This document shows positions 1-8,870 of a DNA stretch of 64,000 bases, piece by piece. Below the pieces are notes generated by a model, which ran no database searches, was not told where the DNA came from, and was given only the letters and a program-made list of their open reading frames with translations. Position 1 is the stretch's first letter; each line of letters opens with the position of its first letter. The position numbers were made by a program, and so were the translations under genes. Origin of the DNA: Streptomyces sp. JH34 (GTDB lineage: Bacteria > Actinomycetota > Actinomycetes > Streptomycetales > Streptomycetaceae); contig NZ_JAJSOO010000001.1 in the NCBI RefSeq assembly GCF_029428875.1, positions 2,046,001 through 2,110,000 of the forward strand, given 5' to 3'.

Positions 1-139
1 CACCCCGGTGGACTTCGACGCAGCCGCGTTCGATGCGGGAGGGCTGCGGCTGCTGCGTCCGGGGCAGCGGGTGCGGATCGAGACCAAGGACGAGGGCGGC
101 TCGCCGCGGATCACCCTGGTGACGCTGCAGACGCTCTGA
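1..139 (+). CDS. C-terminal end of a small OB-fold/cold-shock-like protein (partial)
   Basis: The gene enters from the left edge and stops at TGA 137-139; only about 45 residues are visible. The visible end contains a stretch reading LLRPGQRVRIETKDEGG followed by a hydrophobic beta strand, the pattern of the last strands of cold-shock/OB-fold nucleic-acid-binding proteins. This is an inference from pattern only. The start and any catalytic domain lie outside the window, so another family is possible. It converges on hupS and shares the hairpin terminator between them. Confidence 0.45.
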   Translation, partial: TPVDFDAAAFDAGGLRLLRPGQRVRIETKDEGGSPRITLVTLQTL

Positions 140-159
140 ACGGGCTTCGAACAGCCCGC

Positions 160-189
160 GGGCCGGGCTCCCCGAGGGGAGCCCGGCCC
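160..189. terminator. Bidirectional hairpin terminator between the OB-like gene and hupS
   Basis: A perfect 14-bp inverted repeat (GGGCCGGGCTCCCC, complement at 176-189) with a 2-nt centre lies between two convergent stop codons, so it can end transcription from both sides. There is no long T-run, as is usual in Streptomyces. Confidence 0.75.
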
Positions 190-220
190 GGCGCGTATGA
201 GTGACGAGCGGTGCCCGGTC

Positions 221-877
221 TCACTTCTTGCGTGCGGTGACCTTCTTGGCTGTGGTCTTGCGTGCCGTGGTCTTCTTCGCGGGCGCCTTCTTCGCCGTGG
301 TCTTCTTGGCGGGCGCCGTCTTGGCGGCGGCGGTCTTCTTCGTGGCCGTCGCCTTCTTCGCCGGGGTCGCCTTCTTCGCCGCCGCGGTGGTCTTCTTCGC
401 TGCCGCGGTGGTGGTCTTCTTGGCCGTGGTCTTCTTCGCGGCTGTGGTCTTCTTCGCCGCCGCCGTGGTCTTGCGCGCCGTGGCCTTCTTGGCGGTGGCC
501 TTCTTCGCGGCCGCCTTCGCCGTCGTACGGGTGGAAGAACCGCCCGAGAGGCTGCCCTTGGGGGCCTTCTTGACGGAGACCTCGCCGCCCTTGGGGAGCT
601 TCTTGGAGCCGCTCACCAGGTCCTTGAAGCCCTGTCCCGCACGGAAGCGGGGCACGGAGGTCTTCTTGACCCGCACGCGCTCGCCGGTCTGCGGGTTGCG
701 GGCGTACCTGGCGGGACGGTCGACCTTCTCGAACGACCCGAAGCCGGTGACCGAGACACGGTCCCCCGCGACGACCGCGCGGACGATCGCGTCGAGCACC
801 ACGTCGACGGCGTCCGCTGCCTGCTGACGGCCTCCGACCTTGTCGGCAATCGCTTCTACGAGCTGCGCCTTGTTCAC
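221..877 (-). CDS. hupS: HU-family nucleoid protein with lysine-rich histone H1-like tail (HupS)
   Basis: The first ~92 of 218 residues are a standard HU domain (N-terminal MNKAQLVEAIADK, beta-arm containing GFGSFEKVDRPARYARNPQ), which dimerises and bends DNA. Residues ~115-218 are almost only Lys, Ala and Thr in repeated AAKKTT/AKKA units, resembling eukaryotic linker histone tails. This two-part build is diagnostic of actinobacterial HupS, a nucleoid-compacting protein important in spores. The start is GTG with a GAAGGGGAAG ribosome-binding site. The upstream 100 bp is AT-rich (TATATA near 941), unlike the surroundings, and probably holds the promoter. Convergent with the gene on its left. 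Confidence 0.95.
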   Translation of the reverse strand: MNKAQLVEAIADKVGGRQQAADAVDVVLDAIVRAVVAGDRVSVTGFGSFEKVDRPARYARNPQTGERVRVKKTSVPRFRAGQGFKDLVSGSKKLPKGGEVSVKKAPKGSLSGGSSTRTTAKAAAKKATAKKATARKTTAAAKKTTAAKKTTAKKTTTAAAKKTTAAAKKATPAKKATATKKTAAAKTAPAKKTTAKKAPAKKTTARKTTAKKVTARKK

Positions 878-1019
878 GTCTTCCCCTTCGGAGACATTGC
901 CGGAACGAAACTGTTCAGGCTTTTTCGCACGTTAGGCAGATATATACCGCAAATCAAACACGAAACGGGCTAATCACCCTAGTGCCGCAACGAAGTGGAC
1001 CGCCGCGTCGGCCGCGGAG

Positions 1020-1247
1020 TCAGTCACCTTCGGGGAGTCGGCCCTCATCGAGGTCCTTCATCAGACGGTCCAGACGCCTTGCCGCGCCTGGGAGATCGTG
1101 CTTAGCCGCGGCCGTGACGACCAGCAGCTTCCGGGACAGCGCCATCCGTACGCCCTCCGGGACTTGCAGTGCACGCACCTTTGCGTGTGCTTCCTTCAAC
1201 CGGTCGGCGACTTGGCCATAGAGCTCGAGTTGGCTGTCGCGTTCCAT
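1020..1247 (-). CDS. Conserved hypothetical 75-aa protein
   Basis: A short charged, predicted helical protein beginning MERDSQLELYGQVADRLKEA, with a second helix VRMALSRKLLVVTAAAKHDL. No enzymatic motif or membrane segment is seen. ATG at 1247 was chosen because the upstream extension looks like random frame reading. The same strand and position between hupS and leuD suggest a conserved neighbour in Streptomyces. Function unknown. Confidence 0.65.
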   Translation of the reverse strand: MERDSQLELYGQVADRLKEAHAKVRALQVPEGVRMALSRKLLVVTAAAKHDLPGAARRLDRLMKDLDEGRLPEGD

Positions 1248-1301
1248 GCACCGATTGTGCCATCTGGGGCGAGTTGTCGCCCGAGGGGGTCTCAACAAGC
1301 G

Positions 1302-1335
1302 ACTGCGCCCCCTGCCGGGAGGCAGGGGGCGCAGT
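1302..1335 (-). terminator. Terminator of the leuCD operon
   Basis: A perfect hairpin of 15 bp (ACTGCGCCCCCTGCC) with GGGA loop sits directly after the leuD stop codon. Confidence 0.75.
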
Positions 1336-1351
1336 TCGGGAAAAGCGCTGC

Positions 1352-1945
1352 TCAGACGTCAATCGTGCGCGGCTTGTGGGACGGCCTGGCCGCCTCGTAA
1401 GTCGCAATGTCCGCTTCGTTCTGAAGAGTGAGGCTGATGTCGTCGAGCCCGTTCAGCAGTCGCCAGCGGGAGTTCTCGTCGAGCTCGAAGTCAGCCGTGA
1501 TTCCGTTCGCGAGGACCTGACGCTTCTCGAGGTCGACGGTGATCTCTGCGGTCGGGTCGGCCTCGCTCAGCTCCCAGAGCCTGTCGACGACCTTCTGGTC
1601 GAGGACGACGGTCAACAGACCGTTCTTCAGGGAGTTGCCCCGGAAGATGTCGGCGAAGCGGGAGGAGATGACCGTCTTGAAGCCGTAGTTCTGGAGGGCC
1701 CAGACCGCGTGCTCACGCGAGGAACCCGTGCCGAAGTCGGGGCCGGCGACCAGAACCGAGGCGCCCTCGCGCTCGGGGCGGTTGAGGACGAAGTTCTCGT
1801 CCTTGCGCCAGGCCTCGAAGAGCCCGTCCTCGAAGCCGTCGCGGGTGACCTTCTTCAGCCAGTGCGCGGGGATGATCTGGTCGGTGTCGACGTTGCTGCG
1901 GCGCAGCGGGACGGCCCGGCCGGTGTGTGCGGTGAATGCTTCCAT
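1352..1945 (-). CDS. leuD: 3-isopropylmalate dehydratase small subunit
   Basis: LeuD (197 aa) is the swivel domain of isopropylmalate isomerase, which with LeuC converts 2-isopropylmalate to 3-isopropylmalate in leucine synthesis in the cytoplasm. Diagnostic segments are the N-terminal [18 protein letters not shown] and the substrate-binding [18 protein letters not shown]. Length matches the family. The ATG at 1945 lies 2 nt after the leuC stop, so the two are an operon and probably translationally coupled. A strong hairpin follows the stop. Confidence 0.97.
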   Translation of the reverse strand: MEAFTAHTGRAVPLRRSNVDTDQIIPAHWLKKVTRDGFEDGLFEAWRKDENFVLNRPEREGASVLVAGPDFGTGSSREHAVWALQNYGFKTVISSRFADIFRGNSLKNGLLTVVLDQKVVDRLWELSEADPTAEITVDLEKRQVLANGITADFELDENSRWRLLNGLDDISLTLQNEADIATYEAARPSHKPRTIDV

Positions 1946-1947
1946 GG

Positions 1948-3375
1948 TTATCGGACTCCGGCGGGCGTACGGGCGTCGGACAGATCGGCGGGCGAGGCCA
2001 GATGGCCCAGCACGGCGGTGGCGGCGGCGACCTGCGGGGAGACCAGGTGGGTACGGCCGCCCTTGCCCTGCCTGCCCTCGAAGTTCCGGTTCGAGGTGGA
2101 GGCCGAGCGCTCGCCGGGGGCGAGCTGGTCGGGGTTCATGCCGAGACACATCGAGCAGCCCGCGTGCCGCCATTCGGCGCCGGCGGCGGTGAAGACCTTG
2201 TCCAGGCCCTCCTCGACAGCCTGCAGGGCGACCCGGACGGAGCCCGGGACGACCAGCATCCGTACGCCGTCGGCGACTTTGCGGCCCTCCAGGACGGAGG
2301 CGGCGTTACGCAGGTCCTCGATGCGCCCGTTGGTGCAGGAACCCACGAAGACGGTGTCGACGCCGATCTCGCGCAGCGGCTGGCCCGCGGTCAACCCCAT
2401 GTACTCCAGGGCCTTTTCGGCGGCGTGGCGCTCCGAGGCGTCCTCGTACGACGCGGGGTCGGGGACGTTGGCCGACAGGGGCGCGCCCTGGCCGGGGTTG
2501 GTGCCCCAGGTGACGAACGGGGCCAGTGCGGCACCGTCGATGACGACCTCGGCGTCGAAGACGGCGTCGTCGTCGGTGCGCAGCGTCTTCCAGTACTCCA
2601 CCGCGGCGTCCCAGTCCTCGCCCCGGGGTGCGTGGTCACGGCCCCGCAGATAGGCGAAGGTGGTCTCGTCGGGGGCGATCATGCCCGCGCGGGCACCGGC
2701 CTCGATCGACATGTTGCAGATGGTCATCCGGGCTTCCATCGAGAGCTTCTCGATGGCGGAGCCGCGGTATTCGAGGATGTAGCCCTGGCCGCCGCCGGTG
2801 CCGATCCGGGCGATGATGGCCAGGATGAGGTCCTTGGCGGTGACGCTGTCGGGGAGTTCGCCCTCGACGGTGATCGCCATGGTGCGGGGGCGGGCCAGCG
2901 GCAGCGTCTGGGTGGCCAGGACGTGCTCGACCTGACTGGTGCCGATCCCGAAGGCCAGCGCGCCGAACGCTCCGTGGGTGGAGGTGTGCGAGTCACCGCA
3001 GACGACCGTGGTGCCGGGCTGGGTCAGGCCGAGCTGGGGGCCGACCACGTGCACGACGCCCTGCTCGACGTCACCCAGCGGGTGCAGCCGGACGCCGAAC
3101 TCCGCGCAGTTCTTGCGCAGGGTCTCCAGCTGGGCGCGGGAGACCGGGTCGGCGATCGGCTTGTCGATGTCGAGGGTCGGGGTGTTGTGGTCCTCGGTGG
3201 CGATGGTGAGGTCGAGACGCCGCACCGGCCGGCCGACCTGACGCAGACCGTCGAACGCCTGCGGGCTGGTCACCTCGTGCAGCAGGTGCAGATCGATGAA
3301 GAGGAGGTCGGGCTCGCCATCGGCGCGCCGGACGACGTGGTCGTCCCAGACCTTCTCCGCGAGTGTCCTACCCAT
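1948..3375 (-). CDS. leuC: 3-isopropylmalate dehydratase large subunit
   Basis: LeuC (475 aa) carries the [4Fe-4S] cluster of isopropylmalate isomerase. The aconitase-family signatures are present: [19 protein letters not shown], the cluster-cysteine segment [15 protein letters not shown], and [12 protein letters not shown] with the other two cysteines. The ATG at 3375 is preceded by a GGAGGG ribosome-binding site 6-7 nt upstream. It is transcribed divergently from ndgR across a 173-bp region with an inverted repeat, consistent with known NdgR/AreB control of leuC in Streptomyces. Confidence 0.97.
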   Translation of the reverse strand: MGRTLAEKVWDDHVVRRADGEPDLLFIDLHLLHEVTSPQAFDGLRQVGRPVRRLDLTIATEDHNTPTLDIDKPIADPVSRAQLETLRKNCAEFGVRLHPLGDVEQGVVHVVGPQLGLTQPGTTVVCGDSHTSTHGAFGALAFGIGTSQVEHVLATQTLPLARPRTMAITVEGELPDSVTAKDLILAIIARIGTGGGQGYILEYRGSAIEKLSMEARMTICNMSIEAGARAGMIAPDETTFAYLRGRDHAPRGEDWDAAVEYWKTLRTDDDAVFDAEVVIDGAALAPFVTWGTNPGQGAPLSANVPDPASYEDASERHAAEKALEYMGLTAGQPLREIGVDTVFVGSCTNGRIEDLRNAASVLEGRKVADGVRMLVVPGSVRVALQAVEEGLDKVFTAAGAEWRHAGCSMCLGMNPDQLAPGERSASTSNRNFEGRQGKGGRTHLVSPQVAAATAVLGHLASPADLSDARTPAGVR

Positions 3376-3515
3376 CGCTTTCCCTCCGGCCGGCGTCTTC
3401 GCCGGCCCAACTAGAGATTCGGGTGCCGCCGTCCGGACCCCCGACCGGGGCGGTGGCTGCGGGCCGTTGTACGGCCGCACGTACAGGTTCGCAACTTCCG
3501 GGGGAAATTGAACTT

Positions 3516-3536
3516 GCGTTTCACAGAGTGAGACGC
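3516..3536. promoter_or_regulatory. Inverted repeat in the leuC/ndgR divergent promoter (candidate NdgR operator)
   Basis: Arms GCGTTTCAC and GTGAGACGC (one mismatch) separated by AGA form a 21-bp palindrome 12 bp before the ndgR start. NdgR/AreB-type IclR regulators are known to bind the leuC-ndgR intergenic region; assigning this particular repeat as the site is inference. Confidence 0.5.
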
Positions 3537-3548
3537 GAGTATCGTCGT

Positions 3549-4265
3549 ATGGACAACTCTAGTGGCGTCGGCGTTCTCGACAAGGCAGCTCTGGTATTGA
3601 GCGCCCTGGAGTCCGGTCCGGCCACCCTCGCCGGGCTGGTCGCGGCGACAGGGCTCGCACGGCCCACGGCACACCGACTGGCCGTGGCACTCGAACACCA
3701 CCGCATGGTGGCGAGGGACATGCAGGGCCGTTTCATTCTCGGTCCCCGGCTCGCGGAGCTCGCGGCCGCGGCCGGCGAGGACCGCCTCCTGGCGACGGCC
3801 GGCCCCGTACTCACACATCTGCGGGACATCACCGGCGAGAGCGCGCAGCTCTACCGCCGGCAGGGCGACATGCGGATCTGCGTGGCGGCCGCGGAGCGGC
3901 TGTCCGGTCTGCGGGACACCGTGCCGGTCGGCTCCACGCTCACGATGAAGGCGGGATCCTCCGCGCAGATCCTGATGGCGTGGGAGGAGCCGGAGCGCCT
4001 GCACCGGGGCCTGCAAGGGGCCCGTTTCACGGCGACGGCCCTCTCGGGCGTACGCCGCCGCGGCTGGGCCCAGTCGATCGGCGAGCGCGAGCCGGGCGTC
4101 GCCTCGGTCTCGGCCCCGGTCCGCGGGCCGTCGAACCGCGTGGTCGCCGCGGTGTCCGTCTCCGGTCCGATCGAGCGGCTCACCCGCCACCCGGGCCGGA
4201 TGCACGCGCAGGCCGTCATCGACTCGGCGGCACGGCTGAGCGAGGCCCTGCGCCGTACCGGCTGA
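3549..4265 (+). CDS. ndgR: IclR-family regulator of amino-acid metabolism (NdgR/AreB)
   Basis: A 238-aa IclR-type regulator with an N-terminal winged helix-turn-helix (about residues 10-65, recognition region [20 protein letters not shown]) and a C-terminal effector-binding domain. Its identity rests on the family plus its divergent position beside leuC, which is the conserved place of ndgR (areB in S. clavuligerus), a regulator of leucine and nitrogen-related metabolism and of antibiotic production. The ATG at 3549 has no clear Shine-Dalgarno sequence, so weak or short-leader initiation is possible. An upstream palindrome suggests autoregulation together with leuC control. Confidence 0.92.
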   Translation: MDNSSGVGVLDKAALVLSALESGPATLAGLVAATGLARPTAHRLAVALEHHRMVARDMQGRFILGPRLAELAAAAGEDRLLATAGPVLTHLRDITGESAQLYRRQGDMRICVAAAERLSGLRDTVPVGSTLTMKAGSSAQILMAWEEPERLHRGLQGARFTATALSGVRRRGWAQSIGEREPGVASVSAPVRGPSNRVVAAVSVSGPIERLTRHPGRMHAQAVIDSAARLSEALRRTG

Positions 4266-4395
4266 TGACCCCGTTACCCCTGCCCTCTCCAGCCGCCCCA
4301 GCGTCGTGGCGGCCCAAGTCACCTGTCACGCACCCGAGATGAGCACACCATCCGTGCTCCGTCCCGGCATGGGATCCGTACCGCGCACACGAAGA

Positions 4396-4421
4396 AGGCC
4401 CCTCACCGAAGTGAAGGGCCT
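4396..4421 (-). terminator. Terminator of the tRNA array
   Basis: An 11-bp hairpin (AGGCCCCTCAC / GTGAAGGGCCT, one G-T pair, CGAA tetraloop) followed on the minus strand by TTCTTC. It lies just downstream of the last tRNA gene and could also stop ndgR transcripts. Confidence 0.8.
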
Positions 4422-4439
4422 CGTTCTGCTGCTCTGTTG

Positions 4440-4512
4440 TACCCCCGACCGGATTCGAACCGGCGCTACTGCCGTGAGAGGGCAGCGTGCTAGGCCGCTA
4501 CACAACGGGGGC
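4440..4512 (-). tRNA. tRNA-Glu (anticodon CTC), copy 1
   Basis: 73-nt cloverleaf. Anticodon stem CTGCC/GGCAG encloses loop CTCTCAC, so the anticodon is CTC and reads GAG. The T-arm has the GGTTCGAATCC pattern. The acceptor stem GCCCCCG pairs with CGGGGGT, including a G1-U72 pair. The 3' CCA is not encoded. Identical in sequence to the two other Glu genes in the array. Confidence 0.95.
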
Positions 4513-4532
4513 GTGTTCACTGCTGACTTGCG

Positions 4533-4604
4533 CTGGGCTACCAGGACTCGAACCTAGAATGACGGTACCAGAAACCGTAGTGTTGCCAATTACACCATAG
4601 CCCA
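4533..4604 (-). tRNA. tRNA-Gln (anticodon CTG), copy 1
   Basis: 72-nt cloverleaf. Acceptor TGGGCTA pairs with TAGCCCA, discriminator G. The anticodon stem ACGGT/ACCGT encloses TTCTGGT, giving CTG, which reads CAG. The T-arm contains GGTTCGAGTCC. Identical to the second Gln gene. Confidence 0.95.
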
Positions 4605-4616
4605 TGGTGTGACAAG

Positions 4617-4689
4617 TACCCCCGACCGGATTCGAACCGGCGCTACTGCCGTGAGAGGGCAGCGTGCTAGGCCGCTACACAACGGGGGC
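4617..4689 (-). tRNA. tRNA-Glu (anticodon CTC), copy 2
   Basis: An exact repeat of the Glu tRNA at 4440-4512, 12 nt from the neighbouring Gln gene, so the two probably share one primary transcript. Confidence 0.95.
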
Positions 4690-4773
4690 CCTAGCGATCC
4701 TCACCCGGCGTGAGCCGGATTTTTTCACCGAAGAACGTGGGTGCGACCCAGATGTTCTCGCGGGATGGATCTG

Positions 4774-4846
4774 TACCCCCGACCGGATTCGAACCGGCGC
4801 TACTGCCGTGAGAGGGCAGCGTGCTAGGCCGCTACACAACGGGGGC
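4774..4846 (-). tRNA. tRNA-Glu (anticodon CTC), copy 3
   Basis: Third identical copy of the Glu(CTC) tRNA gene. It lies 19 nt downstream of the promoter-proximal Gln gene. Confidence 0.95.
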
Positions 4847-4865
4847 TTGTTACTTCGGTCTTGCG

Positions 4866-4937
4866 CTGGGCTACCAGGACTCGAACCTAGAATGACGGTA
4901 CCAGAAACCGTAGTGTTGCCAATTACACCATAGCCCA
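4866..4937 (-). tRNA. tRNA-Gln (anticodon CTG), copy 2
   Basis: Promoter-proximal gene of the array (transcribed order Gln-Glu-Glu-Gln-Glu), identical in sequence to the other Gln(CTG) copy. The 85 bp between it and the HAD gene must contain the array promoter; no clear consensus hexamers are visible. Confidence 0.95.
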
Positions 4938-5022
4938 CTGAAACGCAACCTCTGAGGGTATTGTTTCTGTCTGCGCTTCCCGGCCGGATCTTTCGGCCCG
5001 CTCGGGCGGCGCAGGAAGAACA

Positions 5023-5742
5023 TTACCTGAAGGTGTCCGGCGCTCCAAAACGGGTATCGCCCGCCAGCAGACCGGGAAGCTCGTGCAGACCGGTGATCCG
5101 CGCGAGTTCGGGACGTCCGCCCCGCCCCTCCCGGTCCAGCCAGATGCCGGTCAGCCCGGCGGCGGCCGCGCCGCCGGCGTCGATGTCGGGTTCGTTCCCC
5201 ACGTAGGCCACCTCGTGCGGGAGGAGCTCCAGTACCTCGCAGGCGGCGTGGAAGGCTCCCGCGTCCGGCTTGGAGACACCCAGTTCGACGGCGCACACGA
5301 CGGCCTCGAAGCGGTCCCGCACTCCGAGGGCGCGCAGCTTCCGGTCCTGGTTGTGGATGCTCGAGTTCGACAGGACGGCATGCCGGTACACGTCGGCCAG
5401 CAGGTCCAGCACCGGCACGGTGTCCGGGAAGAGCGTCCACGCGGCCTCGTAGTGGACCGCGTGCCGGCCGAACCACTCATCGGCCTCCGCGTCGCTCAGC
5501 GATCTCCCGAGGAACGTCCGCACGCGCTCCCGCCGCTGCCCCTGGAAGTCGAGCTCCCCTTCGGCGAACCTCGCCCAGTGCACGTCCGTGACGGCCTTCC
5601 AGACGTCGAGGGCGTGGTCGGGCGAGGTGTAGGCGGCGGGCAGTCCCTCGATCTCCAGGTGCTTGCGCATGCCGACACGGTCGGCTCCCGAGTAGTCGAA
5701 GATCGTGTCGTCGACGTCCCACAGCACCGCGCGAATGGCCAT
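5023..5742 (-). CDS. HAD-superfamily hydrolase (phosphatase-like)
   Basis: A 239-aa cytoplasmic protein with the four HAD motifs: motif I AVLWDVDDTIFDYSG (DxDxT-like nucleophile aspartates), motif II in the segment HAVLSNSSIHNQD, motif III lysine in ELGVSKPDAGAFHAA, and motif IV YVGNEPDIDAGGAAAAG. The cap is an alpha-helical C1 cap (HAD-IA, YjjG/PhnX-like layout). The substrate cannot be told from sequence; small phosphomonoesters are likely. The ATG at 5742, directly before motif I, was preferred to a codon 57 nt upstream. It is a single-gene unit. Confidence 0.85.
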   Translation of the reverse strand: MAIRAVLWDVDDTIFDYSGADRVGMRKHLEIEGLPAAYTSPDHALDVWKAVTDVHWARFAEGELDFQGQRRERVRTFLGRSLSDAEADEWFGRHAVHYEAAWTLFPDTVPVLDLLADVYRHAVLSNSSIHNQDRKLRALGVRDRFEAVVCAVELGVSKPDAGAFHAACEVLELLPHEVAYVGNEPDIDAGGAAAAGLTGIWLDREGRGGRPELARITGLHELPGLLAGDTRFGAPDTFR

Positions 5743-5889
5743 GGACCCGAACCTATCGCGCCAGGGCTCGCCGATGGCGCCGGTCGGGATGGCTCGCAAT
5801 TGCCTGGACCGGACGGGTCGGCTGCGCCAAGATCACCTGGGAGAGGGGCGGCACAGCCGGTGTCGGCCCCGAAGAGGAGGGGCGGTCTG

Positions 5890-6279
5890 ATGCGCATCGG
5901 TCCGAAGTCCAAGGCGATCGGCACAATACTGGCGAGCAGCGCTCTCGTGTTCGGGATGTCGACGTCGGCGTCAGCCGTCACGACAATCCCTGCGAACGGC
6001 TACGGCTACGCCGAATGGAACGCCGACCCGTCCGGCTCGACACCGGGCGACTCGCTCAGGGTGTGCGACACCAAGGCCGACGGCTACGGCGTCAAGGCGA
6101 GAGTGTTCAACTCGAACTACGACACCGTCCGCACGGCGTCCACAGCAGGCACCAACGCCCCTTACTGCACCGGGTGGAAGAGCGGCGACCTGCCCGAGGG
6201 AACCAGGTACCAAATCATCACGTACAGGGTCAAGGGCGACGACGAGATCGTGCTCGACCACCGGTTCGTATCCGCCTGA
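5890..6279 (+). CDS. Small secreted protein of unknown function (129 aa)
   Basis: Starts at ATG 5890 behind a GAGGAGGGG ribosome-binding site. Residues 1-29 are a Sec signal peptide (basic MRIGPKSK, hydrophobic core, cleavage after STSASA). The ~100-aa mature part is rich in Gly, Thr, Tyr and Asp with two Cys (in RVCDTKAD and APYCTGWK) that could form a disulphide. It looks like a small beta-rich extracellular protein. No family is recognised. Confidence 0.8.
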   Translation: MRIGPKSKAIGTILASSALVFGMSTSASAVTTIPANGYGYAEWNADPSGSTPGDSLRVCDTKADGYGVKARVFNSNYDTVRTASTAGTNAPYCTGWKSGDLPEGTRYQIITYRVKGDDEIVLDHRFVSA

Positions 6280-6291
6280 CCGGCACGAACG

Positions 6292-6330
6292 GCCGGAGGC
6301 CGGGCTCCCGCGGGGAGCCCGGCCTCCGGC
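6292..6330. terminator. Strong bidirectional terminator
   Basis: A perfect 18-bp stem (6292-6309 with 6313-6330) and GCG loop between the convergent secreted-protein gene and gltX. Confidence 0.85.
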
Positions 6331-6344
6331 TTCACCCACAGCCG

Positions 6345-7817
6345 TTACGCGGCGAGCTTCGCCAGCGCCGCGTCGATGCGGGCGATCGTCTTCTCGCGGC
6401 CCAGGATCTCCAGGGACTCGAAGAGCGGCAGGCCGACCGTGCGGCCCGTGACGGCGACGCGGACCGGGGCCTGCGCCTTGCCGAGCTTCAGACCGTGCTT
6501 CTCGCCGGCGGTGAGGACGGCCGTCTTGAGCGCCTCGGCGTTCCACTCGGCGGCCGTCAGCTCGGCGCGGGCCGTGACGAGCAGGGCGTCGGAGCCCTCC
6601 TTCATGGCCTTCGCCCAGGACGCCTCGTCCTCGACGGGCTCGTCCAGGAAGAGGAAGTCGACGTTGGCCGTGATGTCCGAGAGAACCGTCACACGGGTCT
6701 GGGCGTGCGGGGCGATCTCGGCGAACTGCTCCGCGTCGAAGGCCTCGGGCGCCCAGGGCGCGAAGGGGGCCTTCAGCCAGGGGCCGCAGGCCTCGGTGAA
6801 CGTCTTCACGTCGAGCATGCGCAGGTGCTCGGCGTTGATGTGCTCGGCCTTCTTCAGGTCGAAGCGGGCCGGGTTGGCGTTGACGTCGGCGATGTCGAAC
6901 GCGGCCACCAGCTCGTCGCGGCCGAAGATGTCACGGTCCTCGGCGATCGACCAGCCCAGCAGCGAGAGGTAGTTGAGCAGCCCCTCGGGCAGGAAGCCGC
7001 GCTCCCGGTAGAGGTTGAGCGAGGCCTGCGGGTCGCGCTTGGACAGCTTCTTGTTGCCCTCCCCCATGACGTACGGGAGGTGGCCGAAGGCCGGGGTGTC
7101 CTTGGCGACGCCCAGCTCGATGAGCGCCCTGTAGAGGGCGATCTGGCGCGGGGTGGAGGAGAGCAGGTCCTCGCCGCGCAGGACGTGGGTGATCTCCATC
7201 AGGGCGTCGTCGACCGGGTTGACGAGCGTGTAGAGCGGGGCGCCGTTGGCACGCACGATGCCGTAGTCCGGGACGTTCTCCGGCTGGACCGTGATGTCGC
7301 CGCGGACCAGGTCGGTGAAGGTGATCGCCTCGTCGGGCATCCGGAAGCGGACGATCGAGGTGCGGCCCTCGGCCTCGTACGCCGCCTTCCGCTCGTCGCT
7401 CAGGTCGCGGCAGTGACCGTCGTAGCCCGAAGGCTTGCCGGCCGCGCGGGCGGCGTCGCGGCGGGCGTCGAGCTCCTCGGTGGTGCAGTAGCAGTGGTAC
7501 GCGTGCCCGGCGTCCAGGAGCTTGGCGGCGACGTCCTTGTAGAGGTCCATCCGCTGCGACTGGCGGTAGGGCTCGTGCGGGCCGCCCACCTCGGGGCCCT
7601 CGTCCCAGTCGAGGCCGAGCCAGCGCATCGAGTCGAGCAGCTGCTGGTAGGACTCCTCGGAGTCGCGGGCCGCGTCGGTGTCCTCGATACGGAAGACCAG
7701 GGTGCCCTGGTGGTGCCGGGCGAAGGCCCAGTTGAAGAGAGCCGTCCGGACCAGGCCCACGTGGGGGTTGCCGGTCGGGGAGGGACAGAAACGTACACGG
7801 ACAGGGGGGTTAGCCAC
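6345..7817 (-). CDS. gltX: Glutamyl-tRNA synthetase
   Basis: A 490-aa class I aminoacyl-tRNA synthetase that charges tRNA-Glu. The HIGH-type motif is [10 protein letters not shown] (residues 12-21) and the KMSKS-type motif is KKLSKR (256-261). A zinc-binding-like region HCYCTTEEL lies near 108-116. Length and domain order match bacterial GluRS. In actinobacteria GluRS usually also mischarges tRNA-Gln for GatCAB repair (family knowledge), which fits a nearby array of Glu and Gln tRNAs. The GTG start at 7817 overlaps the stop of the upstream hydrolase gene by 8 nt, so the two form a coupled operon. Confidence 0.96.
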   Translation of the reverse strand: MANPPVRVRFCPSPTGNPHVGLVRTALFNWAFARHHQGTLVFRIEDTDAARDSEESYQQLLDSMRWLGLDWDEGPEVGGPHEPYRQSQRMDLYKDVAAKLLDAGHAYHCYCTTEELDARRDAARAAGKPSGYDGHCRDLSDERKAAYEAEGRTSIVRFRMPDEAITFTDLVRGDITVQPENVPDYGIVRANGAPLYTLVNPVDDALMEITHVLRGEDLLSSTPRQIALYRALIELGVAKDTPAFGHLPYVMGEGNKKLSKRDPQASLNLYRERGFLPEGLLNYLSLLGWSIAEDRDIFGRDELVAAFDIADVNANPARFDLKKAEHINAEHLRMLDVKTFTEACGPWLKAPFAPWAPEAFDAEQFAEIAPHAQTRVTVLSDITANVDFLFLDEPVEDEASWAKAMKEGSDALLVTARAELTAAEWNAEALKTAVLTAGEKHGLKLGKAQAPVRVAVTGRTVGLPLFESLEILGREKTIARIDAALAKLAA

Positions 7818-8586
7818 GCTTGATCACCTTGTTGGTGAGAGTGCCGATGCCTTCGATGGTGACGGCGACCTCGTCGCCGACGTGCAGGGGGCCGACCCCC
7901 GCGGGGGTCCCGGTGAGGATCACGTCGCCGGGGAGCAGCGTCATGGCCTCCGTGATGTGGACGACCAGGTCCTCGACGGAGCGGACCATGTCGCTCGTCC
8001 GGCCGAGCTGACGCTGCTCACCGTTGACCGTGGCCTGGATGGCCAGGTCGCCGGGGTCGACGTCGGTCTCCACCCAGGGGCCGAGCGGGCACGAGGTGTC
8101 GAACCCCTTGGCCCGGGCCCACTGGCTCTCGCGTCGCTGCACGTCGCGGGCGGTGACGTCGTTGGCGCACGTGTAGCCGAAGATGACGTCCTTGACGCGC
8201 TCACGGGGAACCTCGCGGCACATACGGCCGATCACCACGGCCAGCTCGGCCTCGTGGTGGAGCTCCTCGGAGAAGGAGGGGTACTCGATGGAGTCACCCG
8301 CGCCGATCACCGAGGTGGTCGGCTTGAAGAAGGCGACGGGCACATCGGGGACCTCGTTGCCCATCTCGGCGGCGTGTTCCGCGTAGTTGCGGCCGATGGC
8401 CACGACCTTGTTGGGAAGCACGGGCGGCAGCAGCCGCACCTTCTTCAGCGGGACCTTGGTCCCGGAGAGCTCGAAGTCGGTGTACGGGATGCCCTTGATG
8501 ATGTCGAGGACGAGGCTGTCGGGGCTGTCGCCCTCGACCGCGCCGAAGGCGACATTGCCGTCGATGGAGAACCTGGCGATGCGCAC
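7810..8586 (-). CDS. Fumarylacetoacetate hydrolase-family protein
   Basis: 258 aa with the FAH fold. An N-terminal domain is followed by the catalytic core with the metal-binding EAELAVVIG stretch, [30 protein letters not shown] and [17 protein letters not shown]. Such enzymes cleave C-C bonds or decarboxylate/isomerise 2-oxo acids such as 2-hydroxyhepta-2,4-diene-1,7-dioate or acylpyruvates. The substrate here is not defined. GTG start at 8586 with GAGGGG upstream. It is the promoter-proximal gene of a two-gene operon with gltX, a conserved Streptomyces arrangement. Confidence 0.9.
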   Translation of the reverse strand: MRIARFSIDGNVAFGAVEGDSPDSLVLDIIKGIPYTDFELSGTKVPLKKVRLLPPVLPNKVVAIGRNYAEHAAEMGNEVPDVPVAFFKPTTSVIGAGDSIEYPSFSEELHHEAELAVVIGRMCREVPRERVKDVIFGYTCANDVTARDVQRRESQWARAKGFDTSCPLGPWVETDVDPGDLAIQATVNGEQRQLGRTSDMVRSVEDLVVHITEAMTLLPGDVILTGTPAGVGPLHVGDEVAVTIEGIGTLTNKVIKRG

Positions 8587-8684
8587 GGGATGCTGTCGCC
8601 CCTCACTTGCTGGCTGGCTGAAGACTGACGCTCCAGGCTAACGCGGGTGAGGGGGGCGGCCATGCGCATCAGGGCGGGGGTCGG

Positions 8685-8870
8685 CTACTGGTTCACCACC
8701 GCGACCGGGGCTTCCATGAGGATGGTCCGGCGCGGGTTGGCGGTCTGGGTGGGCAGGTCGACGGCGTGCTCCCGCTGTTCCGGCGTCTGCAGCGCCTCGG
8801 CGTCCGCGAGGTGCGCCAGCGTCGTGCGCCGGGGGTTGGCAATGTTGCGGAACGTCATCGTCGTCTTCAT
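8685..8870 (-). CDS. 61-aa peptide with duplicated ANPRRTxL motif
   Basis: A short ORF with G or C in the third position of nearly all codons, which supports real coding. The peptide holds two copies of one octamer: ANPRRTTL (residues 11-18) and ANPRRTIL (44-51), joined by a charged linker, and ends MEAPVAVVNQ. There is no signal peptide or membrane segment. The Shine-Dalgarno sequence before ATG 8870 is weak. It stands alone between the hydrolase gene and conservon 1. It might be a modified-peptide precursor or a small regulatory protein; the function is unknown. Confidence 0.65.
   Translation of the reverse strand: MKTTMTFRNIANPRRTTLAHLADAEALQTPEQREHAVDLPTQTANPRRTILMEAPVAVVNQ

Noticed and set aside
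197..973. Leu/Arg/Gly-rich plus-strand frame
   Set aside because: Antisense of the HupS lysine-rich repeats; composition is an artefact of AAG/GCC codons read backwards.
4306..4938. Small open frames across the tRNA array
   Set aside because: They read through tRNA genes and repeat because the tRNA genes repeat.
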